DNA of 64,000 nt, from positions 2,108,001-2,172,000 of the forward strand of contig NZ_CP048113.1 of assembly GCF_010093065.1 (NCBI RefSeq), read 5' to 3'. The notes under the pieces were generated by a model. The model saw only the letters and a program-made list of their open reading frames with translations. It made no database searches and had not been told where the DNA came from. The number at the start of each line of letters is the position of its first letter. The first letter of the stretch is position 1. The stretch comes from Chitinophaga agri. Its GTDB lineage: Bacteria; Bacteroidota; Bacteroidia; Chitinophagales; Chitinophagaceae. The translations under genes were made by a program, and so were the position numbers. Of the stretch, positions 41,283 to 49,809 are shown piece after piece.

Positions 41283-42275
41283 TCATATCGGTAATTTTTC
41301 TCCAATTGCCCTATGTTCCAGCTTTCCATGGATCGACCCCTGCCGTTCCAGCTGTAACAGGTGAGCAATAGGATCTCCGACTGGCTCATCCGCGAGGTCA
41401 AAAGTGCCGTAGTGCATAGGGATCATCACACGGGCGTGCATATCATTAAAGGCACGTACCGCATTCACAGGAGATACATGGCTTTGTGCCATGAACCATT
41501 CCGGCTTGTACGCTCCAATGCCAATGATGCAATAATCTATTACTGGAAACAGGCGGCCCACATCTGCAAAATGACCACCATAGCCTGAATCCGCCGCAAA
41601 GTAAATCGTCTTTCCGCCGCCCTGCAATACAAAAGCACCCCACAACTGACTATTCTCATCCCTGAGTCCTCTTTTTGTCCAGTGCCTGGCTGGCAGATAA
41701 TACACACGGATACGATCATCCGTCTGATACTGTTGATACCAGCCAGCTGTCTGGATCTTTTCACTATGGGTAAGTTTATGCAGCAGTCCCTCCATTTTCA
41801 GTCCGGTGAGATAAATGGCCTGCGAATTGTTTGCCGACACCAGTGCCAGACTACGCCGGTCGCAATGGTCCAGGTGATTGTGGGAGATCAGGACATAATG
41901 CAGCCCTTTAATGTGGGAAGGGTCAATCGGAAATGGTGCGACCCTTTTTACCATCGTCACATTGTAGAACACCGGGTCGATCAGTATGTTAACACCTGCC
42001 AGCCGGATAAAGAATGACGCATGTCCCAGCCATACGATACAATCTTCCTGGCTATGGAGAAAATCTTCGTTATGGTCAATAGCAGGCTGCCATACTTCCG
42101 CCTTCTTCTCAGCCCGCTGCGGATTGCGTGACAACTTCCATTTCAACACATCTGTCAGCGAGTAAAGATGCGGATACTCATAGTTTGCAAACCGGCCTTT
42201 ATCATCAACTGGCGTCCCTTTCCATTCAAATGGTAATTGCATGCCGGCCAATGCCGGATTTGAAACATATTCCAT
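41283..42275 (-). CDS. MBL-fold metallohydrolase (NAPE-PLD/UlaG-like)
   Basis: This 330-residue metallo-beta-lactamase-fold enzyme has no signal peptide. The zinc motif is SHNHLDHCD (about residues 130-138). Further ligands lie in YFAADSGYGGHFADVG and MIPMHYGTFDLADEP, and the N-terminal half contains WLGHASFFIRLAGVNILIDPVF. This arrangement matches the NAPE-PLD/RomA-like group, which includes phosphodiesterases acting on lipids and related hydrolases; the substrate is not predictable. A palindromic CTGATA-N8-TATCAG site and a -7 box lie just upstream. Confidence 0.88.
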   Translation of the reverse strand: MEYVSNPALAGMQLPFEWKGTPVDDKGRFANYEYPHLYSLTDVLKWKLSRNPQRAEKKAEVWQPAIDHNEDFLHSQEDCIVWLGHASFFIRLAGVNILIDPVFYNVTMVKRVAPFPIDPSHIKGLHYVLISHNHLDHCDRRSLALVSANNSQAIYLTGLKMEGLLHKLTHSEKIQTAGWYQQYQTDDRIRVYYLPARHWTKRGLRDENSQLWGAFVLQGGGKTIYFAADSGYGGHFADVGRLFPVIDYCIIGIGAYKPEWFMAQSHVSPVNAVRAFNDMHARVMIPMHYGTFDLADEPVGDPIAHLLQLERQGSIHGKLEHRAIGEKLPI

Positions 42276-42277
42276 AA

Positions 42278-42306
42278 CTGATATTGATTCGTATCAGCCA
42301 AATATA
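42278..42306 (-). promoter_or_regulatory. -7 box with adjacent inverted repeat ahead of the MBL gene
   Basis: TATATTTG lies at 42299-42306 on the minus strand. CTGATA (42278-42283) and TATCAG (42292-42297) form an inverted repeat between the -7 box and the ATG, a good position for a repressor. No -33 TTG is evident. Confidence 0.45.
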
Positions 42307-42320
42307 CGCTTTCGCCGTAG

Positions 42321-43391
42321 TTATCTGCCATAACGCAGAGAGAGCTCTTTCAGCAATACTGCAATACCTTCCTGTGTCTCAGCAGTAGCCGCATTGGTAA
42401 AGACCACATATGCCCGGTCGGCTTCCCTGATGACCTGCACTTTAGTGATGAATGCACCTGCATTCCCTTCGTTGGTGGCAATATGATGCCCGGTGACCTC
42501 ATCGATGTTGCCGAACCAACCATAGGAAAATACCGGCATGCCAAACAGCAGTTGCTCAAATGTCTTCTGCGGCAGCAGGTTGCTCTTTCCTTTCAACCCT
42601 TTTAATTGTAACTGAATAAAACGGGTATATTCATCCAGTCGTACATTAATATTTCCTGCCGCCAGCAGCCAGTTCATCTTGTAACTCTCTGCTGGTGGTA
42701 AAGGACGCAGGTCGGCGTCATGCCCCCACGGCTGGAGTGTATCTTTTAGATTAGGATAATCAAACCGGAAATCGATCTGTAACTGTTTTCCCAGGTCATT
42801 CACCAGTTCTTTATAGGACTTTCCTGATGCTTTTTCCAGCATCAGTCCGGCCACAATATAGTCCACGTTGGAAGGTGTCAATCCGTTGTTAGTCTTCATC
42901 GGCTCCTGCGTCAGGAAGTCGGCCGCCAGCTGCATACGCTGCTGTGCATAGTTGCCATGCAGGTCTTCAAATGCAGGTTTAGGTGTATTGTAGGTGTATC
43001 CCTGTAATTTCCCCCTGAAAGTAAGGAGGTTAGCCAGTGTAACAGTATCGTAGACATAACGGGTGCGCCATCTCAGTTCGGGGAAGAGCGACAGGATGGT
43101 TGTGTTCCACTGGATCTTCTTTTCCTTCACCAGCTGAGCCGCAATAAAAGCGGTGATGGCCTTGGTATTGGAACCGATATGAAATCTATCATCTGATTTG
43201 ACTGTATAACTGGTATTAAAACGCTGCACACCGGTGGTATGGCAGACCAACACACTGTCAGAAGAAATAACGGCGAAGCCGAGAGCGGGAATACGGTACT
43301 GCTGCCGAATACTATCGGCGAAGGTTTCAACAGACTGGGCACGGATGCTGCCTGTCGTAAACAGCAACAGCAGCGGTAATAAAAGTTTCAT
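42321..43391 (-). CDS. Exported serine beta-lactamase-like hydrolase with altered active-site motifs
   Basis: This 356-residue protein of the class C beta-lactamase/penicillin-binding-protein-like family has a signal peptide ending in RAQ. The first motif is intact: Ser74 and Lys77 in IGSNTKAITAF. The second motif, normally Tyr-x-Asn, reads Pro-Ser-Asn (173-175 in LTPSNVDYIV), so the usual catalytic Tyr is missing. The third motif (usually His/Lys-x-Gly) reads as TNEGNAGAF. It may be an esterase, peptidase-like or inactive homologue rather than a beta-lactamase. It lies 10 bp after the lactonase gene and is probably co-transcribed with it. Confidence 0.85.
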   Translation of the reverse strand: MKLLLPLLLLFTTGSIRAQSVETFADSIRQQYRIPALGFAVISSDSVLVCHTTGVQRFNTSYTVKSDDRFHIGSNTKAITAFIAAQLVKEKKIQWNTTILSLFPELRWRTRYVYDTVTLANLLTFRGKLQGYTYNTPKPAFEDLHGNYAQQRMQLAADFLTQEPMKTNNGLTPSNVDYIVAGLMLEKASGKSYKELVNDLGKQLQIDFRFDYPNLKDTLQPWGHDADLRPLPPAESYKMNWLLAAGNINVRLDEYTRFIQLQLKGLKGKSNLLPQKTFEQLLFGMPVFSYGWFGNIDEVTGHHIATNEGNAGAFITKVQVIREADRAYVVFTNAATAETQEGIAVLLKELSLRYGR

Positions 43392-43401
43392 GGGAAAGGG
43401 A

Positions 43402-44526
43402 TCAGTTGGTATATGTTTTTATCTGTAAACTGGACGGACCGGTCATTTGCACCCTGACACCGGTATAGGTCAGTAAACCTGTCTGCTTGTTCCTGCGGAA
43501 TACAATGACGTCTCCGCTGATCTGGTTAGCAACGATCAGGAACTGGCCGGTAGGATCAATAAGGAAATTACGCGGATGATCACCTAATGTAGACTGGTAT
43601 GCCACAAATGTAAGGCGCCCGTCAGGCTGAATACGATAGATAGCAATATTATTTTCTTCACCGCGGTTGGAAGCATAAAGAAATAATCCATCGGGGGAAA
43701 TATGTATGTCGGCACTGTTATAATAACTGCGTGGTCGATCGTCGTGTGTCAGGATACGCTGCAGGCTGTCCAGTCGTCCATCCTGATAGCGGTAGATAGA
43801 TATCGCACCGGCCATTTCTTCGATACAATACGCGAACTGTCCATTGGGATGGAATGTAAAATGCCTGGGGCCACTCCCGGGCGTTGCGCGTATAAAACTG
43901 TCTTCCCGTAACGCCTGGTCAGCGGTTGCATCAAAGCGGTAACGCCTGATCTTATCAGCGCCCAGATCGGTAGCGAAAACATATTTATAATCCGGTGAGA
44001 AGACGGTTGAATGTATATGTGCGCTTTTCTGTCTGTCTGTAATGCTACTATCCTTTATATAAAAAACGGTCACAGACGGGCTAATCCCTCCGTCTGCCAG
44101 CAATGGATGTATAGCCATACTACTGCCTGTATAGTTCCCGTTTACCAGCCAGTGACCCGTCTTATCGATAGCAAGGTATACAGGATTATCTCCCCCGCTA
44201 CCCTGTTTACTAAGGAATCTGATCTTCTGTTGTTTGCTGTCAAATGCATAACTGCTGACAGTACCCATACCCGCCGTCCTGGTTTCGCTACAAGCGTAGA
44301 TGTATTGACCATCATGTGAGAGAATAAGATAAGAGGGATTCAGCATGCCTGCGAATGTGCAGGCCGGTTGCAGCTGGCCGCTCTGCATATCCATACTGTA
44401 GACATAGATACCATCTTTCTCTTTGGCGTCATTATAGGAGCCGACAAATAAATAGGTTTGCTGGGCATAGCCAGTCATATCGAGAAGCATTGCCAGTAAC
44501 AGCAGTAGGGAGGATCGTTTTAACAA
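43402..44526 (-). CDS. Exported lactonase-family seven-bladed beta-propeller (6-phosphogluconolactonase-like)
   Basis: This 374-residue protein has a signal peptide ending in GYAQ, then a YkgB/Pgl-type lactonase propeller with repeated blade strands: TYLFVGSYN, PSYLILSHDGQYIYACSE, HIHSTVFSPDYKYVFATDLGADKI, GPRHFTFHPNGQFAYCIEE, SADIHISPDGLFLYASNRG, HPRNFLIDPTGQFLIVANQ. A secretion signal argues against the cytoplasmic 6-phosphogluconolactonase role and for hydrolysis of sugar lactones in the periplasm (inference). It precedes the beta-lactamase-like gene. A -7 box lies at 44568-44575. Confidence 0.88.
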   Translation of the reverse strand: MLKRSSLLLLLAMLLDMTGYAQQTYLFVGSYNDAKEKDGIYVYSMDMQSGQLQPACTFAGMLNPSYLILSHDGQYIYACSETRTAGMGTVSSYAFDSKQQKIRFLSKQGSGGDNPVYLAIDKTGHWLVNGNYTGSSMAIHPLLADGGISPSVTVFYIKDSSITDRQKSAHIHSTVFSPDYKYVFATDLGADKIRRYRFDATADQALREDSFIRATPGSGPRHFTFHPNGQFAYCIEEMAGAISIYRYQDGRLDSLQRILTHDDRPRSYYNSADIHISPDGLFLYASNRGEENNIAIYRIQPDGRLTFVAYQSTLGDHPRNFLIDPTGQFLIVANQISGDVIVFRRNKQTGLLTYTGVRVQMTGPSSLQIKTYTN

Positions 44527-44567
44527 GGTAATGAAGTACTTTATGGGTCAGGAATTGAAATGCCCGA

Positions 44568-44575
44568 CAAAGATA
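44568..44575 (-). promoter_or_regulatory. -7 box (TATCTTTG) of the lactonase/hydrolase pair
   Basis: This is a perfect TAnnTTTG match on the minus strand, 41 bp before the lactonase start. No clear -33 element is seen. Confidence 0.45.
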
Positions 44576-44633
44576 CTGTTTGTCTTATTCCATTTGCAGA
44601 CTTTTTGCCGGATTTACGACAGCAGCTTTAATT

Positions 44634-44683
44634 GACAGTAGGAACAACACCGGTATGATGGCTGAAACAATACCGGTGCTGTC
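44634..44683 (-). terminator. Hairpin after the M1 peptidase gene
   Basis: CACCGGTA (44648-44655) pairs with TACCGGTG (44671-44678), extended by GACAG (44634-44638) with CTGTC (44679-44683). It begins 6 bp beyond the M1 stop codon. No U tract follows, so termination is only likely. Confidence 0.45.
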
Positions 44684-44689
44684 AGGTGA

Positions 44690-46255
44690 TCATTTCCAGT
44701 CGTCTTTGATCAGCAGGTTGATCTCCGGATCTATCTGTATCTCTTCTGCACCAGGTACACGCACGACCGTGATACGGTCTTTGATGGTGATATGCTGTAA
44801 TGCTGAACTGCCGGTTGCTTTAAACTCCAGAGGGAACGTAAACAGGCTATCCTGTTTCTGCTCTATGATCATGGTATGAGGTTCGGTCCCTTTGCGCACA
44901 GACACTATTGGCATGCCAGGCGTATACAGCCATTGCTGAAAGAAGGTACCGAGATCCTGGCCGCTGGCTTTTTCCATTTCCCGCTTAAAGTCCTGGGTAT
45001 TGGCATTACGGCCGTTATAGGCAGCGAAATAGGCGCGGATACCTTTCCAGAAAGCAGTATCGCCTACCTGACGGCGTAACATGTGCAGTATCCAGCTTCC
45101 TTTCTGGTAACTGTTAGCGTTCAGCAGCTGCATGTACCCACCCTGGCGGGAAGTATCTATAACAGGTGTGTGTCTGCGCGCAGCAAAGCTGACTATCTTT
45201 TTACGATCAGTGCGGAGTTCCTCCTTCAATGTATCAGTACCGTACTTGTGCTCCATATACACCAGTGTCATGTACGTCGCAAATCCTTCGCTCAGCCATA
45301 CGTGCTCCCAGCTGGATTCCGTCACAGCATCACCGAACCATTGGTGTGCTACTTCATGTGCGATCAACTCTTCTATGAATTTTGATCCGACAGATCCCTC
45401 CTCATAGAAAATAGTACTGGCATTCTCCATCCCTCCAAACATCGTCTTAGACTGTACATTAGCGAGCTTTTTATAGGCATAAGGTCCGATCTTGTCTATG
45501 AAAAACTGTAGTATTTCCACGGCTTTGGCATAATCCTGAAAGCCTTGTACCTTATTTTCGGGGAATACATAACTGTATACAGGAATATCTGTTACATCGC
45601 CGGAATGATCTACAGCGAAATCCGCTACGCCTACTGCGAATACTTTGGTAGGCAATACAACGGTTTCTGCATAGCGGGTCCTTTTCAGTTGTCCGGGTAG
45701 TGTAGTCTCTTCCTTCTTAAGACCGTTGGCGATCACAGTATAGTGAGCAGGCGCTACGACGGTAAATTCAACAGTGGCCTTATCGGAAGGATGATCAATA
45801 GAAGGCAGCCAATAGTGTGCACGGTTAGGCCAGTTATCAGTGAAGAAGGTGCGTTTGCCAAACTTATTGGTAGAAATGATCATCCCGTTTGCAGGGATAC
45901 CACTGTAGGCTATACGGTAGGTATGTATCTCTCCCTTCTTCGCGCGGACTGTCAGACGTACACTTTCACTATGCTGTTTAAAAGGCACCTTCACTTTTCC
46001 TTCAGTCACAGCCGATATAGCCATGCCTGTGTCTCTGGAGGAACGGCCGACGAGATCAAGGGAGAGCTCAGGGACATCCTGGGTAAAACGTACAGTGATG
46101 GCCGTAACAGCACTGATCTTATCAGTCTGATCATTTAAGGTCAGGAATATGTTATAATGTTGTACATCGGCCCTGACATCCTGTGCCATGGTTAAGCCGC
46201 CTGTTCCCAGCAACAAAAATATGGCGGGTAACAACTTGCTGTATATATTCATCAT
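44690..46255 (-). CDS. M1-family metallopeptidase (aminopeptidase), exported
   Basis: This 521-residue zinc peptidase has a signal peptide ending in TMAQ. The N-terminal beta domain (about residues 25-215) is followed by the catalytic thermolysin-like domain with the exopeptidase motif GGMENAS (near 275). The zinc site is HEVAHQWFG (near 300) with the second-shell Glu in WLSEGFATY (near 319). It is shorter than full-length M1 enzymes (about 850 aa) because the C-terminal helical domain is reduced, which is common among Bacteroidota forms. It lies 19 bp after yjbQ on the same strand. Confidence 0.93.
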   Translation of the reverse strand: MMNIYSKLLPAIFLLLGTGGLTMAQDVRADVQHYNIFLTLNDQTDKISAVTAITVRFTQDVPELSLDLVGRSSRDTGMAISAVTEGKVKVPFKQHSESVRLTVRAKKGEIHTYRIAYSGIPANGMIISTNKFGKRTFFTDNWPNRAHYWLPSIDHPSDKATVEFTVVAPAHYTVIANGLKKEETTLPGQLKRTRYAETVVLPTKVFAVGVADFAVDHSGDVTDIPVYSYVFPENKVQGFQDYAKAVEILQFFIDKIGPYAYKKLANVQSKTMFGGMENASTIFYEEGSVGSKFIEELIAHEVAHQWFGDAVTESSWEHVWLSEGFATYMTLVYMEHKYGTDTLKEELRTDRKKIVSFAARRHTPVIDTSRQGGYMQLLNANSYQKGSWILHMLRRQVGDTAFWKGIRAYFAAYNGRNANTQDFKREMEKASGQDLGTFFQQWLYTPGMPIVSVRKGTEPHTMIIEQKQDSLFTFPLEFKATGSSALQHITIKDRITVVRVPGAEEIQIDPEINLLIKDDWK

Positions 46256-46274
46256 GCTATAAATATCTTTTTTA

Positions 46275-46697
46275 TTATTCTCCCCAAAGTGTGATCACGA
46301 GCCTCCTGTTACCGCCGGCGTTGCGGTGTTCACACAAATAAATACCCTGCCAGGTACCAAGTGCAAAATTACCGTTACGGACGGGGATCATTACTGAACT
46401 ACCCAGCATGGCTGCTTTCAGGTGCGCAGGCATATCGTCGGAGCCTTCATAGTCATGTGCGTAGTCAGGATCATTCTCGGGTACGGCTTTGTTAAAATAC
46501 ATTTCAAAATCCTGTCGTACTGTCGGGTCAGCATTCTCATTAATGGTGAGGGAGGCCGAAGTATGCTGGATAAAGACCTGGCACATGCCTGTTTTGATCT
46601 CCCTGAGCTGCGGAATGGCCTGCAGCACCTCTGTGGTGATCAGGTGAAATCCTCTTCTTCTTTCCCGTAAAAGCAATGTTTCCTGGTATATCTTCAT
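46275..46697 (-). CDS. yjbQ: YjbQ/UPF0047-family protein (secondary thiamine-phosphate synthase activity)
   Basis: This 140-residue protein covers the whole UPF0047 family. The conserved sequence runs through CQVFIQHTSASLTINENADP, LKAAMLGSSVMIPV and LGTWQGIYLCEHR, containing the conserved His and Asp/Glu residues of the trimeric fold. E. coli YjbQ has weak thiamine-phosphate synthase activity; the true role is unsettled. The ATG at 46697 (MKIYQETL) is chosen. The longer frame to 46940 overlaps the divergent universal-stress gene and does not look like family sequence. Confidence 0.92.
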   Translation of the reverse strand: MKIYQETLLLRERRRGFHLITTEVLQAIPQLREIKTGMCQVFIQHTSASLTINENADPTVRQDFEMYFNKAVPENDPDYAHDYEGSDDMPAHLKAAMLGSSVMIPVRNGNFALGTWQGIYLCEHRNAGGNRRLVITLWGE

Positions 46698-46830
46698 AAT
46701 CTGCACTTTATTTACGCTGCGATAAAATAGCCTGGGAGGCGCCTTTAGCCGGAACCACAGACACCAGCATATTTTTTTCTGATTTAAGCAGGACAAACTT
46801 AACTTAGTATAAGAGAAAAATGAAATCGTT

Positions 46831-47676
46831 ATGAAAACATTACTGATTCCCGTTGATTTCTCCGCTACCTCAGACAACGCCGTGAATTTTGCCATCGAAT
46901 GGACGAGGGCATACGGATACAACCGGATCATCCTGCTCAAAACCTTTTACGATACAGTATTCGACCATATAGTGGTCTCCGCTGAATATGCACCAGTAAG
47001 CCCTCATTACATGGCCAGAGAGCGGGAACAGGCTGCAACCCGCATGGAAGACCTTTCCCGGGAAATATCCCTGAAAACGCGCGGTGTGGATGTTATCGCC
47101 ATGGTCAGCGAGGCACCCCTGTTACGGGCTATCATGGAAGTGGTCCGTGAAGAATCGCCTGAGATGATCATATTGGGCAGTGACAACTACCGCTATTCCA
47201 GCGGCAGCTTTATTGCCGGTAACCTGATCTCTATCGCAAAAGCCAGTCCTGTCCGGGTACTGATCGTACCATCCACCTACACATATAAACCGGTAGAGAA
47301 CATCCTGGTGCCTTGTGACTACAACATGCTGGATTCCCTGAACAAAGTGAGAACACTGGAGATCCCACGCCAGTGGAAAAACAGTAAACTACTGGTACTC
47401 AATGTAGATCACAAGGAAAGATATCTCAATCCGGACGACCAGTTGAAAGCGGCCGAGCAGCATATACATGAAAGACTACAAAATTACCCGCACGAGATCT
47501 GCTACAGCAACGATAAAAATATCATCAATGGTATTCTGAGTTTCATCCAGCAGCGTCATATACAACTGATCATTTCATTACCAGGTAAACACAGCTTCCT
47601 TTATTATCTGACCCATAAAAGCATTTCCGACGCGATCTGTCGCAATGCCCAGGAACCCGTGCTTATATTGAAATAG
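46831..47676 (+). CDS. Tandem universal stress protein (two UspA domains)
   Basis: This 281-residue cytoplasmic protein has two Usp domains. The first is residues 1-148 (TLLIPVDFSATSDNAVNFAIEW at the start, IILGSDNYRYSSGSFIAGN and PVRVLIVPS at the nucleotide-binding end). The second is more diverged (about 153-281: ENILVPCDYNMLDSL, LIISLPGKHSF, EPVLILK) and lacks the G-x2-G-x9-G-S/T ATP signature. Such tandem proteins are typical of Bacteroidota. It is probably a stress-responsive protein; no partner is evident nearby. It is divergent from yjbQ. Confidence 0.92.
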   Translation: MKTLLIPVDFSATSDNAVNFAIEWTRAYGYNRIILLKTFYDTVFDHIVVSAEYAPVSPHYMAREREQAATRMEDLSREISLKTRGVDVIAMVSEAPLLRAIMEVVREESPEMIILGSDNYRYSSGSFIAGNLISIAKASPVRVLIVPSTYTYKPVENILVPCDYNMLDSLNKVRTLEIPRQWKNSKLLVLNVDHKERYLNPDDQLKAAEQHIHERLQNYPHEICYSNDKNIINGILSFIQQRHIQLIISLPGKHSFLYYLTHKSISDAICRNAQEPVLILK

Positions 47677-47782
47677 TCCCCCCCTGATTTCAGGTATTTT
47701 CCTTAAAAACAGCAACTCATTTGTCTAATTGTTAATATGTATATTTAATTAATTCGTTATCTTTTCGCCCGAATAAACCATT

Positions 47783-49000
47783 ATGCCTACAGGAAACCGA
47801 TCATTTATGGAAAAAGGCTTCACCCTCCGTGCCTTGTTGCTCGGGAGTGAACGTGAGTTTTCCTTCGGGCACCGGATATTCAATATGACCTGTGTGATCA
47901 CAATGGTCATTCTCTCCACCTTCATTTGTGTCAATCTCCTCATCCATGAAATGCAGGCTGCACTGCTGGTCAGCGGGTTGTTTTGTTTGCAGGTGTTCTA
48001 CTACATACTCTCGCGTAAATTCAGGCACTACCGGAGGATCATCGTCTGGTATGTCATATCGGTTTACAGTGGTCTGATTTGCAATTATTACCTGAATGCC
48101 GGCATTGACGGTCCGAGTCTGCTGTTATTTTATACCACCTTTCAGCTGGCACTGAATGTCACCTCCAGAAAACGATATATCCTGTGGATGATCTTAAGCT
48201 TGCTGATCCCGGCTGGACTGATCTTTACAGAATTCTATTTCCAGGGGTCGGTGGGTGGCTTCTACGAAAGTAAAACGGCCAAAACGATCGACCTGTTTGG
48301 TTGTTATGCACTAGCACTCGTTTATATCTTCTTTGCCAGCTACAGCTTCAGAAAAGAACTGGACGTGCAGCATGAAAGGGAGAAAAGATCCGGGGCGGAG
48401 CTCATGGAATACGGCATCAGGTTACAGGCGTTCTTTGAAAGTCTGTCGGATACATTTATCCTGCTGGACAAAGAGATGAAGATCATCTACTTTAACAAAG
48501 CAGCACTTGATCTTTCCATCGCAGAATATGGCAGGAAAATAGAACCCGAGCTGGCCATTGATCAATTCGTGCACGAATCGAATAAAATGTCTTTTTATCA
48601 TGGGTTCAATACGGCGCTCAATGGAGAACCGATCACCATCGATTTCCGCAGGGAATATTCCGTAAAAGAAACCTGGTGGCAGATCACGTTCAATCCTGCG
48701 CGTAATGAGCGGGATGAGATCATCGGCGTTACTACCGTCATGAAGGATATTACGGACGCCTACCTGTACCGGCTCAGGATCGAACGTAAGAACGATCTGC
48801 TGGAAAAGATCGCATTTATACAGGCGCATGAGCTACGTGGTCCGCTGACCTCCGTACAGGGCCTTATAGAGCTGATTAAGGACGAATATCGTGAAATGGA
48901 CCTGGTATACACTAAAAAGCTGGAAGAGGGGTTAAACAGGCTGGATGTAAAGATAAAAGAGATCATTGCACTCTCCTCTGACAGAAATGATATGACATAA
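47783..49000 (+). CDS. Membrane PAS sensor with histidine-kinase dimerisation domain but no ATPase domain
   Basis: This 405-residue protein has five or six hydrophobic helices (about residues 30-205) and a PAS domain (about 215-335: FFESLSDTFILLDKEMKIIYFN, then WWQITFNPARNERDEIIGVTTVMKDIT). A HisKA-type helix with the H-box AHELRGPLTS (His near 348) leads into the second dimerisation helix. It then stops: no N, G1 or G2 ATP-binding boxes follow, and the next 67 bp lead into a convergent gene. It therefore cannot autophosphorylate alone. It may be a His-phosphotransfer partner, a decoy, or a degraded kinase. Met9 is an alternative start. Confidence 0.82.
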   Translation: MPTGNRSFMEKGFTLRALLLGSEREFSFGHRIFNMTCVITMVILSTFICVNLLIHEMQAALLVSGLFCLQVFYYILSRKFRHYRRIIVWYVISVYSGLICNYYLNAGIDGPSLLLFYTTFQLALNVTSRKRYILWMILSLLIPAGLIFTEFYFQGSVGGFYESKTAKTIDLFGCYALALVYIFFASYSFRKELDVQHEREKRSGAELMEYGIRLQAFFESLSDTFILLDKEMKIIYFNKAALDLSIAEYGRKIEPELAIDQFVHESNKMSFYHGFNTALNGEPITIDFRREYSVKETWWQITFNPARNERDEIIGVTTVMKDITDAYLYRLRIERKNDLLEKIAFIQAHELRGPLTSVQGLIELIKDEYREMDLVYTKKLEEGLNRLDVKIKEIIALSSDRNDMT

Positions 49001-49067
49001 AAGACCGGCATATAGCAGGCCTCTTTGCTCTACAGACCGTTTGTTATCTCCGGGAAGTTAGATATAA

Positions 49068-49808
49068 TTATACCTCCAGTATATAGTAAGGCATCTCATA
49101 ACCGGCTTTTACAAGGACAGGCTTTGCCACGTTGTATACGCGTACGCCACCTGTCAATGTACCTTCCAGCGTCCCCATATGTGCATGACCATGAAAGACC
49201 GCAGTTACCTCCCGGCGGGTGAGCGGTTCTGCCAGTCTGGATGAACCCAGAAAAGGGAAAATAGCTTCCGGTTCTCCTTTAACAGTTTCCTGGGTAGGTG
49301 AATAGTGTAATACAGCGATCTTCTTTAAATGTTCATGCTGCTGATCTATTCTGGCCAGGGCGCGGTCCAGATGTAACGCTTCATCTACTGCCTCCTGTAC
49401 GAAGGCCTTCATGGCATCTTCTCCGAACATCGATAACATGAAGTTATCAAAACCACCACCGAAGCCTTTAACACCAGCAAATCCAACATCGTTGATGACG
49501 ACCGCTTCCCCGTCGAGAATATGTACATTTTCATTTTGCAATGTTTGCCGGATTAATTTCTGCCTGCCTTTTTCATAGTCGTGATTACCTAACACAGCCA
49601 CTACAGGTATTGTACATGCTTTCAGTTCATCAGCCAGGATCTTTGCCTCGTTCTCATCTCCTGTATTAGTAAGGTCACCACAGATCAGCAGGACATCCGC
49701 GTTACCTGAAACATGTTTAAAATAGTCAGTCCATTTGTTCTTGTCCATATCTGTAACATGAATATCAGCTACAGCAGCAATCCTTACTTTCTTGTTTTCA
49801 GCATCCAT
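49068..49808 (-). CDS. Calcineurin-like metallophosphoesterase
   Basis: This 246-residue cytoplasmic two-metal phosphoesterase shows the full motif series: ADIHVTDMD (residues 14-22), ICGDLTNTGDENEAK (about 42-56), LGNHDYEKG (about 73-81), VLHYSP (near 165) and FHGHAHMG (near 210). The family includes cyclic-nucleotide phosphodiesterases and nucleases; the substrate is not determinable. Only one base separates its ATG from the stop codon of the nucleotidyltransferase upstream, so the two are translationally linked. Confidence 0.9.
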   Translation of the reverse strand: MDAENKKVRIAAVADIHVTDMDKNKWTDYFKHVSGNADVLLICGDLTNTGDENEAKILADELKACTIPVVAVLGNHDYEKGRQKLIRQTLQNENVHILDGEAVVINDVGFAGVKGFGGGFDNFMLSMFGEDAMKAFVQEAVDEALHLDRALARIDQQHEHLKKIAVLHYSPTQETVKGEPEAIFPFLGSSRLAEPLTRREVTAVFHGHAHMGTLEGTLTGGVRVYNVAKPVLVKAGYEMPYYILEV

Positions 49809-49809
49809 A

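Noticed and set aside
41222..41401. Longer N-terminus for the ECF sigma factor
   Set aside because: It overlaps the MBL gene in another frame and the added residues do not match sigma factors.
46698..46940. Longer N-terminus for YjbQ
   Set aside because: It overlaps the divergent universal-stress gene and has no family similarity.
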